From positions 502,217 to 566,216 of the forward strand of contig KI301992.1 of the NCBI GenBank assembly GCA_000471045.1: a stretch of DNA of 64,000 bases, written 5' to 3'. A program made the translations under genes and the position numbers. Of the stretch, positions 38,821 to 47,169 are shown piece after piece. Every line of letters starts with the position of its first letter. The first letter of the stretch is position 1. Origin of the DNA: an actinobacterium LLX17. GTDB taxonomy: Bacteria; Actinomycetota; Actinomycetes; Propionibacteriales; Nocardioidaceae. The notes beneath the pieces were generated by a model. It was given only the letters and a program-made list of their open reading frames with translations, did no database searches and was not told the origin of the DNA.

Positions 38821-39049
38821 AGGTCTCGACGTCCTCGTCGAGCTCGGTGCGGACGCTGTCGAAGCGGGCGTACTGGCGCTGGATGTAGTCCTCGAGCTCG
38901 ACCTGCTCGACCCGCCACTGACCGCGGCCGCCGATCTGGATGCCGCGCAGGTCACCCGCCCGCACGAGCGCGTAGACCTGACGCACCGTGACGTTGAGAA
39001 CCTCGGCAACGTCAGCCAACGTCAAGAAGCGCGGAGCGGGCGTAGGCAT
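38807..39049 (-). CDS. BldC/excisionase-like DNA-binding protein
   Basis: 80 residues. FLTLADVAEVLNVTVRQVYALVRAG is a MerR/excisionase-type helix-turn-helix, followed by the wing GGRGQWRVEQVELEDYI and an acidic C-terminal tail. BldC of Streptomyces, of this size and fold, binds tandem direct repeats head to tail. ATG 39049 is preferred over GTG 39055. Its likely partners are the Tad or LysM genes nearby, which is inference. Confidence 0.83.
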   Translation of the reverse strand: MPTPAPRFLTLADVAEVLNVTVRQVYALVRAGDLRGIQIGGRGQWRVEQVELEDYIQRQYARFDSVRTELDEDVETFSDS

Positions 39050-39219
39050 GCGCACAGTCTTTCACGCGCCAGTGTCATCGGGACGGACGTCCTGTGGCTC
39101 TGTGGACATCGCCGGGGGGACGGGACAACCGCTGGACGAGTGCTCGCGCGATGGACTACACATGCTGCCGGAAGGCGGGCCAACGGGCCGGCCTCGAGTG
39201 CCGTTCGGGGGGATGGCGA

Positions 39220-39870
39220 ATGACCCAGGACCCGCAGGGGCCACCGCGTGCCGCACGGCGACTGACGGTGCGGACGTGGCGCGACCCACGCTTGCTGACC
39301 GGCGTCGCTCTGGTCGTCGGGGCCACCGCGCTCGGCGCGAGGGTGGCTGTCGCGCAGGACGATGCCGACCGGTACTGGTCCGTCCGTGCCGACGTCCGGG
39401 CCGGTCAGCCGGTCAGCGCCGATGACCTCGTGGCGCAGCGTGCCGGCCTCTCCGGGGCGGCCGCCGAGCGCTACCTCCTGGTCGACGCCGAGCTGCCGGC
39501 CGACCTCGACGACCTCGTCTGGTCACGTGACGTCGCGGCCGGCGCGCTGGTCGAGGAGTCGGCGTGGGACGGAGCGGGAGACGGATCCGGCCACCTGCCG
39601 CTGCGGGTCGCCACCGGGTCCCTGCCGGGCGACCTCGGTCGCGGTGACCGCGTCGACGTGTGGGTCGGGCCAGGACCCGGCGACGACCCGGAGGTGCCGG
39701 CCGAGCAGGTGCTGTCGGCCGTCCGCGTGGTCGATCCCGGTGGCGACGGCTCAGCGCTCGGCACCGACCTGACCCGCACGGTGGTCGTGGACCTCGGTGA
39801 GCTCGACCTCACCGGCGCCGACGTCGCCGCCCTGGCCGCGCGCCACGTGACGATCATCCGAGTCCCATGA
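39220..39870 (+). CDS. SAF-domain (CpaB/RcpC-like) protein
   Basis: 216 residues. One membrane segment (about 27-45, GVALVVGATALGARVAVA) followed by an extracellular SAF domain (YWSVRADVRAGQPVSADDL). CpaB/RcpC proteins belong to Tad pilus systems. GGGGGGATGG precedes ATG 39220. Its stop overlaps the CpaE-like gene. The rest of the Tad genes lie 13 kb downstream. Confidence 0.83.
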   Translation: MTQDPQGPPRAARRLTVRTWRDPRLLTGVALVVGATALGARVAVAQDDADRYWSVRADVRAGQPVSADDLVAQRAGLSGAAAERYLLVDAELPADLDDLVWSRDVAAGALVEESAWDGAGDGSGHLPLRVATGSLPGDLGRGDRVDVWVGPGPGDDPEVPAEQVLSAVRVVDPGGDGSALGTDLTRTVVVDLGELDLTGADVAALAARHVTIIRVP

Positions 39871-41042
39871 CCGACGTCGCGGTCGCCGCGGGTGGCGCAC
39901 CCTGGGAGTCCGAGGTGCTGGCGCAGATCGATCAGGCCTCGCACCTGCAGCTGCAGCGACGGTGCGTCGACCTCGCCGAGCTGTTGGCGGTCGGCCGCAC
40001 GGGCGCGGTGGGGCTCGCGGTGGTGGCCACGGACCTGCCGGGGCTCGACACCGACGCCGTCTCGCGACTGGTGACCGGGGGAGTGCGGGTGGCCGCCGTC
40101 GGTGACCACGACCGGGCCCGTGCGCTCGGGATCGATCTCGTGGTCGAACCGGCACGCCTCGGCGTCGTCGACCTCAGCCGGCCCACCCCGCCACCGCCGC
40201 CCTCACGCCGCACGCCGCTCCTGGTGGTGTGGGGCCCGGCCGGGGCGCCGGGGCGCAGCACGGTGGCGCTGTCGGTCGCCGCAGCCACGGCGGCGGCCGG
40301 ACGTCGGACGGCGCTGGTCGACGCCGACACGATGGGCGGCTCGCTGGCCCAGAGCCTGGGGCTGCTCGACGACGTCTCCGGCATCATGGCGGCCTGCCGC
40401 GTGGCCAACCAAGGCCGTGCCGACCAGGTCGACGAGCACCTGGCCGCGGTCGAGGACCGCCTTCACCTGCTGAGCGGCCTGCCCCGCGGCGACATGTGGC
40501 CGCACGTGCGCTCGGCAGCGCTCGACGGGGTGGTCGGGCGGCTCCGGACCACGCACGACGTCGTGGTGGCCGATGTGGGGTCGTGCCTCGAGGCCGACGG
40601 CGCCACGCGCGGCCGCCACCAGGCCACCCTGCACCTGATGGAGGAGGCCGACGCGATCGTGGTCGTCGGCCGCGCCGACCCGGTGGGCCTGTCCCGCCTG
40701 GTGCGCGGGCTCGCCGACCTCCAGGACCTGGTCGGCGAGACCGAGCACCAGCGCATCGTCGTCAACCAGATGCGCTCCTCCCTCGGGTGGTCCGAGCGCG
40801 ACGTCGCCGACACGCTGCAACGCCTGTCGGGCCGGCGCCCGCACGCCTTCCTGCCGTGGGACGGAGCCGGTCTCGACGCCGCGATGATGCTCGGCCGCAC
40901 GCCGCGATCCGTCGCACCGACCTCGCCATTCGTCCGGCGCGTCGACCTGCTCGTCTCGGGACTCGTGAGCGGCCTGGGCGCGGGCGTGGACAGTGACCGG
41001 GAAACAGGGTTCCCGGTGGTAGCCTCGCCAGCACCACAGTGA
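39867..41042 (+). CDS. CpaE/TadZ-like P-loop ATPase
   Basis: 391 residues. A degenerate receiver-like N-terminus (1-105) lacks a phospho-acceptor context, a proline run links to a ParA/MinD-type domain with a variant Walker A, GPAGAPGRST (about 123-132), LVDADTMGGSLAQSLGL and VVVADVGSCLE. TadZ/CpaE positions Tad pilus machinery at the pole. The Walker A has Arg-Ser-Thr in place of Lys-Thr/Ser, so ATP binding may be altered. Confidence 0.85.
   Translation: MTDVAVAAGGAPWESEVLAQIDQASHLQLQRRCVDLAELLAVGRTGAVGLAVVATDLPGLDTDAVSRLVTGGVRVAAVGDHDRARALGIDLVVEPARLGVVDLSRPTPPPPPSRRTPLLVVWGPAGAPGRSTVALSVAAATAAAGRRTALVDADTMGGSLAQSLGLLDDVSGIMAACRVANQGRADQVDEHLAAVEDRLHLLSGLPRGDMWPHVRSAALDGVVGRLRTTHDVVVADVGSCLEADGATRGRHQATLHLMEEADAIVVVGRADPVGLSRLVRGLADLQDLVGETEHQRIVVNQMRSSLGWSERDVADTLQRLSGRRPHAFLPWDGAGLDAAMMLGRTPRSVAPTSPFVRRVDLLVSGLVSGLGAGVDSDRETGFPVVASPAPQ
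40997..41025 (+). promoter_or_regulatory. Candidate operator/promoter inside the CpaE gene end
   Basis: CCGGGAAAC...GTTCCCGG (40997-41016) is an imperfect inverted repeat immediately before TAGCCT (41020-41025), a -10-like hexamer 25 bases ahead of the acyltransferase ATG. It suggests a separately regulated promoter for the downstream gene. Confidence 0.35.
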
Positions 41043-41050
41043 GGAGTGCC

Positions 41051-42490
41051 ATGCAGCGCCTGAGTCCGCTGGACGCCAAGTTCCTGAACTCGGACAGTCC
41101 CACGGTGCCGCGGCAGATCGCCTCGCTCGCGATCCTCGACGCCGGTGAGCGCGCCCTCGATCACGACCGACTCCTGCAGGTCATCGACGAACGCATCGAC
41201 CTCGTGCCGCGCTACCGCCAGGTGCCGCGCCGCGTCCCCGGTGGGCTCGGGGCACCCGTGTGGGTCGACGACGAGGACTTCGACATCACCCGCCACGTGC
41301 GTCGTTCGGCCTTGCCGAAGCCGGGGTCCGACGACTTGTTGCACGAGCTCGTCGGCCGCCTCATCGCCCGTCGGCTCGACCTCGAGCGCCCCCTGTGGGA
41401 GCTGTACCTCGTCGAGGGGCTGGCCGACGGCCGCACTGCCCTGTTGTTCAAGGCCCACCAGGCGCTCGTCGACGGTTCCGAGACGGTCGACCTCGCGCAG
41501 GTGCTGCTGGAGGAGGTCGCCCACACGCGCGACATCCCGCACGAGCCATGGGTCGCGCGCACCGAGCCGGGGCCCGCGGCGCTCGTCGGGGAGTCACTGA
41601 ATCGCACGCTCACCAGTCCGACCCAGGTGGTCCGAGTCGCCGAGCGCACCGCCGGACGACTGCTGCGACGCGTGCCGGGACTCGGCGCACCCACGCCGCC
41701 CAGCCACGGGGTGCTCTCCACCACGCTGTCGAAGCACCGCCGCTTCGCCAGTCTCAGTGCACCGTTCGCCAGCCTGCGCACGGTGCGCGAGCACCACGGC
41801 GGCACGGTCAACGACGTCATCCTCGCCTCGATCGCCGGCGGCATCCGTGGCTGGATGCTGACGCGCGCCGAGCCGGTGACGCCCAAGACCAGCTTCCGGG
41901 CCCTGGTGCCCATGTCGGTCGTCTCCGAGGGCCTCCCGACGTCCTGGGGCTCCCAGGTCAGCGGGCACCTGCTGTCGCTGCCCGTGGGCGAGAGCAACCC
42001 CGTCGTGCGGCTGCACCAGGTGTCCTACGCCCTCAAGGACCACCGGGAGACGGGCTCGGCGGTCGCCGCCAACGAGCTCGCGAACCTGCCGGGCTTCGCG
42101 ACCTCGACGTTCCACGCGGTCGGGGCGCGCGTCGCGGTGGCGGACAACGCCCGCGAGCACCACATCACCATCACCAACGTCCCCGGTCCGCAGGAGCCGG
42201 TCTACCTGGCCGGCCACGAGGTCGCCGAGGTGTACCCGTGCATCCCGCTCGACGGCAACCGGGCCGTCTCGATCGCCGTCACGTCGTACAACGGGCACGT
42301 CTTCTTCGGCATCGTGGCCGACCGCGACGCCGTCGACGACGTCGAGGTGCTGGCGCAGTGCATCCGTGAGGCGCTCGAGGAGCTCGTCGAGACCTGCGAG
42401 TCGGCCGGTCGCCGCGCACCCCGCGGGCGGCAGCGCCCCGACAAGGCCGGTCGTAACGGGACGGGACGCAACGGGGTGGGGCCCGCATGA
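41051..42490 (+). CDS. WS/DGAT/MGAT-family acyltransferase
   Basis: 479 residues of the wax ester synthase/diacylglycerol acyltransferase family. It has the start MQRLSPLDAKFL, the block RPLWELYLVEGL, the segment GGTVNDVILASIAGGIRGW and NVPGPQEPVYLAG. The catalytic HHxxxDG motif reads HQALVDG at 136-142: the second His, the presumed base, is Gln. The enzyme may therefore be inactive or act differently. GAGGAG precedes ATG 41051. The stop overlaps the next gene (ATGA). Confidence 0.9.
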   Translation: MQRLSPLDAKFLNSDSPTVPRQIASLAILDAGERALDHDRLLQVIDERIDLVPRYRQVPRRVPGGLGAPVWVDDEDFDITRHVRRSALPKPGSDDLLHELVGRLIARRLDLERPLWELYLVEGLADGRTALLFKAHQALVDGSETVDLAQVLLEEVAHTRDIPHEPWVARTEPGPAALVGESLNRTLTSPTQVVRVAERTAGRLLRRVPGLGAPTPPSHGVLSTTLSKHRRFASLSAPFASLRTVREHHGGTVNDVILASIAGGIRGWMLTRAEPVTPKTSFRALVPMSVVSEGLPTSWGSQVSGHLLSLPVGESNPVVRLHQVSYALKDHRETGSAVAANELANLPGFATSTFHAVGARVAVADNAREHHITITNVPGPQEPVYLAGHEVAEVYPCIPLDGNRAVSIAVTSYNGHVFFGIVADRDAVDDVEVLAQCIREALEELVETCESAGRRAPRGRQRPDKAGRNGTGRNGVGPA

Positions 42491-42780
42491 GGGTCTACCT
42501 GGCCGCCGACGCCGAGGCGCTGGCCCTGCTGGCCTCGGGTGGTCAGCTGCCGGGGGAGCAGTGGGTGCCGGCGTCCAACGACGAGGACGACGAGCTGGCG
42601 GCGCTCGAGGAGGCGGCCGAGACGGGCCCCGTCGCCGTGGCTGCCGACGTCGCCGCGGCCGACGACCCGGTGAGTCTGCGCGAGGTCGCGTCGTTCCACC
42701 TGGCGCTCGACGACTCCGGTCACCTGTCCTGGTTCGGACCCAGCGAGCTCGAGGCCGTGCGCGACCTCCTCACCCGCTGA
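42487..42780 (+). CDS. DUF6912-like protein
   Basis: 97 residues, acidic, no membrane segment. MRVYLAADAEALALLASGG and the terminal WFGPSELEAVRDLL fit a short actinobacterial family usually coupled to other genes. Overlaps the acyltransferase by ATGA. Function unknown. A bidirectional hairpin follows. Confidence 0.78.
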   Translation: MRVYLAADAEALALLASGGQLPGEQWVPASNDEDDELAALEEAAETGPVAVAADVAAADDPVSLREVASFHLALDDSGHLSWFGPSELEAVRDLLTR

Positions 42781-42793
42781 CCCGCGACTCGTT

Positions 42794-42834
42794 CACGAAT
42801 GGCCCGTTCTCCTCGGAGAGACGGGCCATTCGTG
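42794..42834. terminator. Bidirectional terminator between convergent genes
   Basis: CACGAATGGCCCGT (42794-42807) pairs perfectly with ACGGGCCATTCGTG (42821-42834), and the stem continues inward through TCTCC/GGAGA. It separates the converging DUF6912 and DUF2505 genes. Confidence 0.8.
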
Positions 42835-42858
42835 CACAGTGCGCGGGAAGGGCGGGCG

Positions 42859-43329
42859 TCAGATCTTGGTCATCCCGAGCTCGACCTCTTCGCGCAGTGA
42901 GCGCTTGATCTGCTTGGCGATCTCAGGCTCGATCTTCTTGCCGAGGAACGGGATCGACACCTTGACGTCGCCGTTGACGACGAACTCGGTGTCGTCGCCG
43001 TCGGCGCTGATGCGAGCGGTGCCCAGCATCTCGGCCGGCTGACCGACGATCGAGACCTTCACGTCGGCCACCTTGGAGCCGTCGGGGCCGTCGCTCCACA
43101 CCTCGGTCTGCTTGACCTTGACGGTGTCGCCGGTCAGCTTCTTGACGAAGTCGGGCAGCTCGGCCGGCATCGTGCGCACGATCGTCACGTTGCCGCCGTC
43201 GACCTGCACGTCCCACTCGAGCGATCCCTGGTTCTCGCAGGACTCGTTGCGGAACGCCTCGCCCGTGATGAGGCCGTACACGTCCTCGACGCCGACGCCG
43301 CTGTACCTGAATGTCTCCGTGAGCTTCAT
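42859..43329 (-). CDS. DUF2505 family protein
   Basis: 156 residues of an SRPBCC-like ligand-binding fold. MKLTETFRYSGVGVEDVYGLITGEAFRNE opens the family pattern, and PFLGKKIEPEIAKQIKRSLREE is its C-terminal helix. ATG 43329 is supported by CAAGAT ending seven bases upstream; ATG 43338 would add three residues. Ligand unknown. Confidence 0.85.
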   Translation of the reverse strand: MKLTETFRYSGVGVEDVYGLITGEAFRNESCENQGSLEWDVQVDGGNVTIVRTMPAELPDFVKKLTGDTVKVKQTEVWSDGPDGSKVADVKVSIVGQPAEMLGTARISADGDDTEFVVNGDVKVSIPFLGKKIEPEIAKQIKRSLREEVELGMTKI

Positions 43330-43372
43330 GGGGGACATCTTGGCAGCGTCGGCGCCGAAGCGCGACGCTTTG

Positions 43373-44110
43373 TCAGGCAGACGTCCCGGACCCGCCGCCG
43401 AGCGCCTTGAGCTCAGCGAGCCGCGCCTCGACCTCGAGGGCGTCGCTGTCGGCCTCGAGCTCGGCGAACTGGGCGTCGAGACCCGAGCTCGCGAGCTCGG
43501 CGTGGCCGGCCACGAGCGCTTCGTCGCGGCGGACCTTCTCCTCGAAGCGGGACAGCTCGCTCGTGGGGTCGAGCACGTCGATCGACTTGACCGCGTCGGC
43601 GACCTTGGCCTGGGCCTCGGCCGTCTTGGCGCGCGCCACGAGCTGGTCACGACGCACCTTGAGCTCGTCGAGCTTGACGCGCATCTGGACCAGGCCGACC
43701 TTGAGCTTCTCGACCGTCTCGCCCTGGGAGGCGATCATCGGGGCAGCGGCCTTCGCCTCGCCCTCGAAGCCGATCTGCTTGGTCAGCGCCACCTTGGCGA
43801 GCTGGTCGAAGCGGTCGGCCTCGGCGGGCTGTCCGCCGGTGCGCAGGGCGTCGGCGCGCTGGGAGGCGGCGAGTGCCTTCGCGCCCCACTCCTTGGCGGC
43901 CGCGACGTCCTCGGCGTGGTCGGACTCGGCCAGGCGCAGGTTGCCGATCGTCTGGGCGACGGCGTCCTCGGCCTCGGCGATCGAGGAGGTGTAGTCGCGG
44001 ACGAGCTGGTCGAGCATCTTCTGAGGGTCCTCGGCCTTGTCCAGCAGGCTGTTGATGTTCGCCTTGGTGAGCTGGCTGATTCGGCCGAGGATGGACTGCT
44101 TCTGAGCCAT
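43373..44110 (-). CDS. PspA/IM30 family envelope-stress protein
   Basis: 245 residues, nearly all coiled coil. Opens SILGRISQLTKANINSLLDKAEDPQKMLDQLVRDY, the membrane-binding amphipathic start of PspA/Vipp1, and then runs as long heptad-rich helices with Ala/Glu/Lys. Members form rings or rods on damaged inner membranes. AAGGACGACC before ATG 44110 is the ribosome site. No pspF-like or rsh partner is adjacent. Confidence 0.93.
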   Translation of the reverse strand: MAQKQSILGRISQLTKANINSLLDKAEDPQKMLDQLVRDYTSSIAEAEDAVAQTIGNLRLAESDHAEDVAAAKEWGAKALAASQRADALRTGGQPAEADRFDQLAKVALTKQIGFEGEAKAAAPMIASQGETVEKLKVGLVQMRVKLDELKVRRDQLVARAKTAEAQAKVADAVKSIDVLDPTSELSRFEEKVRRDEALVAGHAELASSGLDAQFAELEADSDALEVEARLAELKALGGGSGTSA

Positions 44111-44230
44111 GGTCGTCCTTCGTGTGAGAGCGAGTGTGGTGCGACGGGCGGTGGTGTCGATCTTGCTGCATCGAGCCCAGCCGGACAAACACTGATGGTC
44201 AAAAGGTGCGCTGTTTCGATCCGGGAGTGA

Positions 44231-44264
44231 CCAGTGCCCCGCGCCCATGGGCGCGGGGCACTGG
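44231..44264. terminator. Perfect 34-base palindrome, terminator hairpin
   Basis: CCAGTGCCCCGCGCCC runs into its exact complement around a central CATG. It sits 13 bases beyond the stop of the minus-strand RTX-like gene and upstream of pspA, and should end transcription of the former. Confidence 0.8.
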
Positions 44265-44277
44265 TTCGTGCGAGGTA

Positions 44278-45630
44278 CTACATCGTGCGGCGACGTCCGC
44301 CGGTGAGCAGGACAGCGCCGGCACCGAGCGCGAGCACGCCCATCATGAGCAGACCCATGGTGTCGCCGGCACCCGTGTCCGGCAGGACACCCGTGCGCAC
44401 GCGGAGCGGGGGCACGGCCGGCACGGCGACGGCCCCGCCGTCAGCGACGACGGGCGGGACGACGACCGGCAGCTGGTTGACGGTCAGGAACAGGCTCGCG
44501 GCCGAGAAGAGGCTGTCCGGCCCGTTGAGGCGATAGACCTCGTAGAGCAGGGTGCCGGACGCGAAGGCCGAGTAGGTGATCTCCCCGGTCTCCTCGTTGA
44601 AGGAGATAACGGTCAGGCCGGCCGGCGTCGAGACGATGCGGTAGCGCAGCGCCGAGTCCTCGTCGCCCTCGTCGTCGAGCTGCTCGTCGTTGGCGCCCAG
44701 ATTGACCGTGTTGGCCATGCCCGCCGTGGAGGTCGCCTGGTCGTCGACCGCACATGCCAGGTCCTCGTCGTCCCCACCGATCAGGAGATCGGCCGGAACT
44801 GCACCGCCGGTACCGCCGGTACCAGTCGAGTTCGCCAGGCCACCACAGAGGACGTCGTTCCCGTCCTCCCCGAAGATCTCGTCAGCTCCGAGCTCGCCGT
44901 AGAGGACATCGTCCCCGCCGTTGCCGAAGATGTCGTCGGCTCCGTTGCCGCCGTAGATCCAGTCGTCGCCGCCGAGGAACACGCCTTCACCGTCGCCGTA
45001 GAGCTCGTCGGCTCCGCCGCCACCGAAGATGATGTCGTCGCCGCCAACGAATCCGAACTGGCCGTCGCCGCTGATGAAGTCGGCTCCTGCACCGCCGTCG
45101 ATGACGTCGTTGCCGCCGACACCGAACTCGGTGCCGTCACCGAAGATGAGGTCGTCGCCACCATTGCCCTCGATGGAGTCGTCGCCGCCCACCGAGGTTT
45201 CTTCGCCGCCGTCGCCATAGATCTCGTCGTCACCGGCGCCGCCGGTGATGGTGTCGTCGCCACCGTCCACGACGTCGACGCCGTCGCCCCCGATGAGGTC
45301 GTTGCCGCCATTGCCGTTGATGATGTCGTCGCCACCGTCGCCGGTGTTGATGCCGTCACCGGTGATGGCGTCGTCGCCGCCGCCCCCGTTGATGGTGTCG
45401 TTGCCACCGACACCGGTGATGAACCCACCGTCCCCGGCGATGGCGTCGTCGCCGCCACCACCGTTGATGGTGTCGTCGTCACCCTCGCCGGTGACCACGC
45501 CGTCACCGACGAGGACGTCGGGCCCCGGCGTTCCGTCGATCTGTTCGGCGTGGGCTGACAGGGGGAGGGACACAAGAGCGGCCGTGGCGACCAAGGCGGC
45601 CCAACGCATGCTTCGTCGTTGATGCTTCAT
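44278..45630 (-). CDS. RTX-like, LPXTG-anchored surface protein
   Basis: 450 residues. Signal peptide 1-28 (AHA-E), then from about 35 to 275 some fifteen glycine/aspartate nonapeptide-like turns (GGxGxDxI types such as NGGGGDDAI and YGGNGADDI), the calcium-binding beta-roll of hemolysin-type proteins. A cadherin- or Ig-like region follows, then LPDTG at 416-420, a hydrophobic helix and RRR. RTX rolls attached to the Gram-positive wall by a sortase motif are uncommon. AAGGA precedes the ATG. It lies just downstream of a two-component system on the same strand. Confidence 0.88.
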   Translation of the reverse strand: MKHQRRSMRWAALVATAALVSLPLSAHAEQIDGTPGPDVLVGDGVVTGEGDDDTINGGGGDDAIAGDGGFITGVGGNDTINGGGGDDAITGDGINTGDGGDDIINGNGGNDLIGGDGVDVVDGGDDTITGGAGDDEIYGDGGEETSVGGDDSIEGNGGDDLIFGDGTEFGVGGNDVIDGGAGADFISGDGQFGFVGGDDIIFGGGGADELYGDGEGVFLGGDDWIYGGNGADDIFGNGGDDVLYGELGADEIFGEDGNDVLCGGLANSTGTGGTGGAVPADLLIGGDDEDLACAVDDQATSTAGMANTVNLGANDEQLDDEGDEDSALRYRIVSTPAGLTVISFNEETGEITYSAFASGTLLYEVYRLNGPDSLFSAASLFLTVNQLPVVVPPVVADGGAVAVPAVPPLRVRTGVLPDTGAGDTMGLLMMGVLALGAGAVLLTGGRRRTM

Positions 45631-45735
45631 GAGGGAGTCCTTGCTGAGGGAGGGATACGGAGTCCCTGGCTGGAGCCCCGTTCTCGGAGTGTGGCACCGC
45701 CCTGCTGGAATCGCAGGGTTTTCACAGAAATGCCT

Positions 45736-47169
45736 TCAGGCTGGGAACGACACCGAAAACGTCGTGCTGCTGGGACGGCTGTCGACCGTCGCCGTGCCGC
45801 CGTGGGCCTCGGCGATCGCCCGGACGATGGAGGTGCCCAGGCCGGCACCGCCGGAGGTTCGCCGGCGTGAGGAGTCGCCACGGGCGAACCGGTCGAAGAC
45901 GCGGGGCAGCACCTGGGGGTCGACCCCGGGTCCGTCGTCGTGGACGGTGAGCAGGACGGCGCCGTCGGCGTGGGCCAGTCCGGCAGTGATGGAGGTGCCT
46001 TCGGGGGTGTGGCGCGTCGCGTTGGTCAGCAGGTTGGTGACCAGCTGGTGCAGGCGCAGCTCGTCACCCGCGATCTCGACGGGCGCCTCCGGAAGGTCGA
46101 GACGCCAGCGGCGGCTGGGGTCGAGGACCCGCCGGTCGGCGACGGCCTCCATGACCAGTCGGGTGAGGTCGACGGCGTCCCGGTCGAGCGGTCGCCGGGA
46201 GTCGAGTCGTGCCAGCAGCAGGAGGTCGGACACCAGGCTCGACATGCGCGCCGACTCGGCCTCGACCTTCTCGACAGCCTGGCGCAGGACCACCGGATCG
46301 TCGCTGCCCGTGCGCCGGACGAGCTCGGTGTAGCCGGCGATCGTGGTGAGCGGGGTGCGCAGCTCGTGGGAGGCGTCGGCCACGAAGCGCCGGACCCGTT
46401 GCTCGCTGGCATGCCGGTCGTCGAGAGCGCGCTCGACGTGGTCGAGCAGGACGTTGAGCGCGTCACCCACGCGGCCGACCTCGGTGGCGGGGTCGGTGAG
46501 CTCGCGGGGGACGCGCGGGGTGGTGGTGACCTCGCCGGCCGCCAGGGGAAGGGCCGCGACCTGGTGGGCGGTGGCCGCGACGTCGCGCAGGGGGCGCAGC
46601 TGACGCTGCACGATCGTGCGCCCGACGACGCCTGCGGCGACGATGCCGGCGAGAGTCAGCAGGATCTCCCAGAGGAACAGGCTCGCCAGGATCTCCTCGA
46701 CCGGGTCGGTCGGCAGACCGGCGACGACGACGTTGCCGTCGGGACCCTCCGTCGCGATGACTCGGTAGGTGCCGACACCGGGCAGCTCCATCGTGCGGGC
46801 GCTCCGGTCAGCGGGCACGTTCGTGAGCACCGTGAGAGCGGCGTCGGGCAGATCGACCTGCTTGCCCTCGCCGATGATGTCGCCGCGCCGGCCCTCGGCG
46901 GTCATGACGGCCGTGAGCGTGCCCGCCCCTTGCCCCAGGGGGACGGGTAGGTTGCCCTCACCGTTCGGCGGCGGTCCGTCGGGGAGCCGGTCGAACTCGC
47001 GGGTGGTGCGGTCGAGCGTGCTGTGCAGCTGCTGGTCCAGGCGTCCGTTGAGGTACGACTGCATCGTCACCGTCGCCAGGATCGAGACGGTCAGTCCGAC
47101 GACGGCGACGAGGAGGACGGTCGTGACGACAAGGCGTCCTGTGAGTGTGGCCGGCAGCAGCCGTCTCAC
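45736..47169 (-). CDS. Sensor histidine kinase, PhoR/TcrY type
   Basis: 477 residues. Two membrane segments (about 13-35 and 165-185) enclose a ~125-residue extracellular sensor, then HAMP, phospho-accepting H268 in ASHELRTPL, N-box LLTNATRHTP and ATP lid GGAGLGTSIV. GTG/ATG start overlaps the response-regulator stop by four bases. The RTX-like gene follows downstream after 105 bases. Confidence 0.92.
   Translation of the reverse strand: MRRLLPATLTGRLVVTTVLLVAVVGLTVSILATVTMQSYLNGRLDQQLHSTLDRTTREFDRLPDGPPPNGEGNLPVPLGQGAGTLTAVMTAEGRRGDIIGEGKQVDLPDAALTVLTNVPADRSARTMELPGVGTYRVIATEGPDGNVVVAGLPTDPVEEILASLFLWEILLTLAGIVAAGVVGRTIVQRQLRPLRDVAATAHQVAALPLAAGEVTTTPRVPRELTDPATEVGRVGDALNVLLDHVERALDDRHASEQRVRRFVADASHELRTPLTTIAGYTELVRRTGSDDPVVLRQAVEKVEAESARMSSLVSDLLLLARLDSRRPLDRDAVDLTRLVMEAVADRRVLDPSRRWRLDLPEAPVEIAGDELRLHQLVTNLLTNATRHTPEGTSITAGLAHADGAVLLTVHDDGPGVDPQVLPRVFDRFARGDSSRRRTSGGAGLGTSIVRAIAEAHGGTATVDSRPSSTTFSVSFPA

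Noticed and set aside
44900-45520. CRISPR-like appearance of regularly spaced similar units
   Set aside because: The units are degenerate, in one reading frame and encode calcium-roll turns; there are no identical repeats with unique spacers and no cas genes.
44134-45558. 474-codon plus-strand frame
   Set aside because: Antisense to the repetitive RTX-like gene; its repeats merely mirror the Gly/Asp codons.
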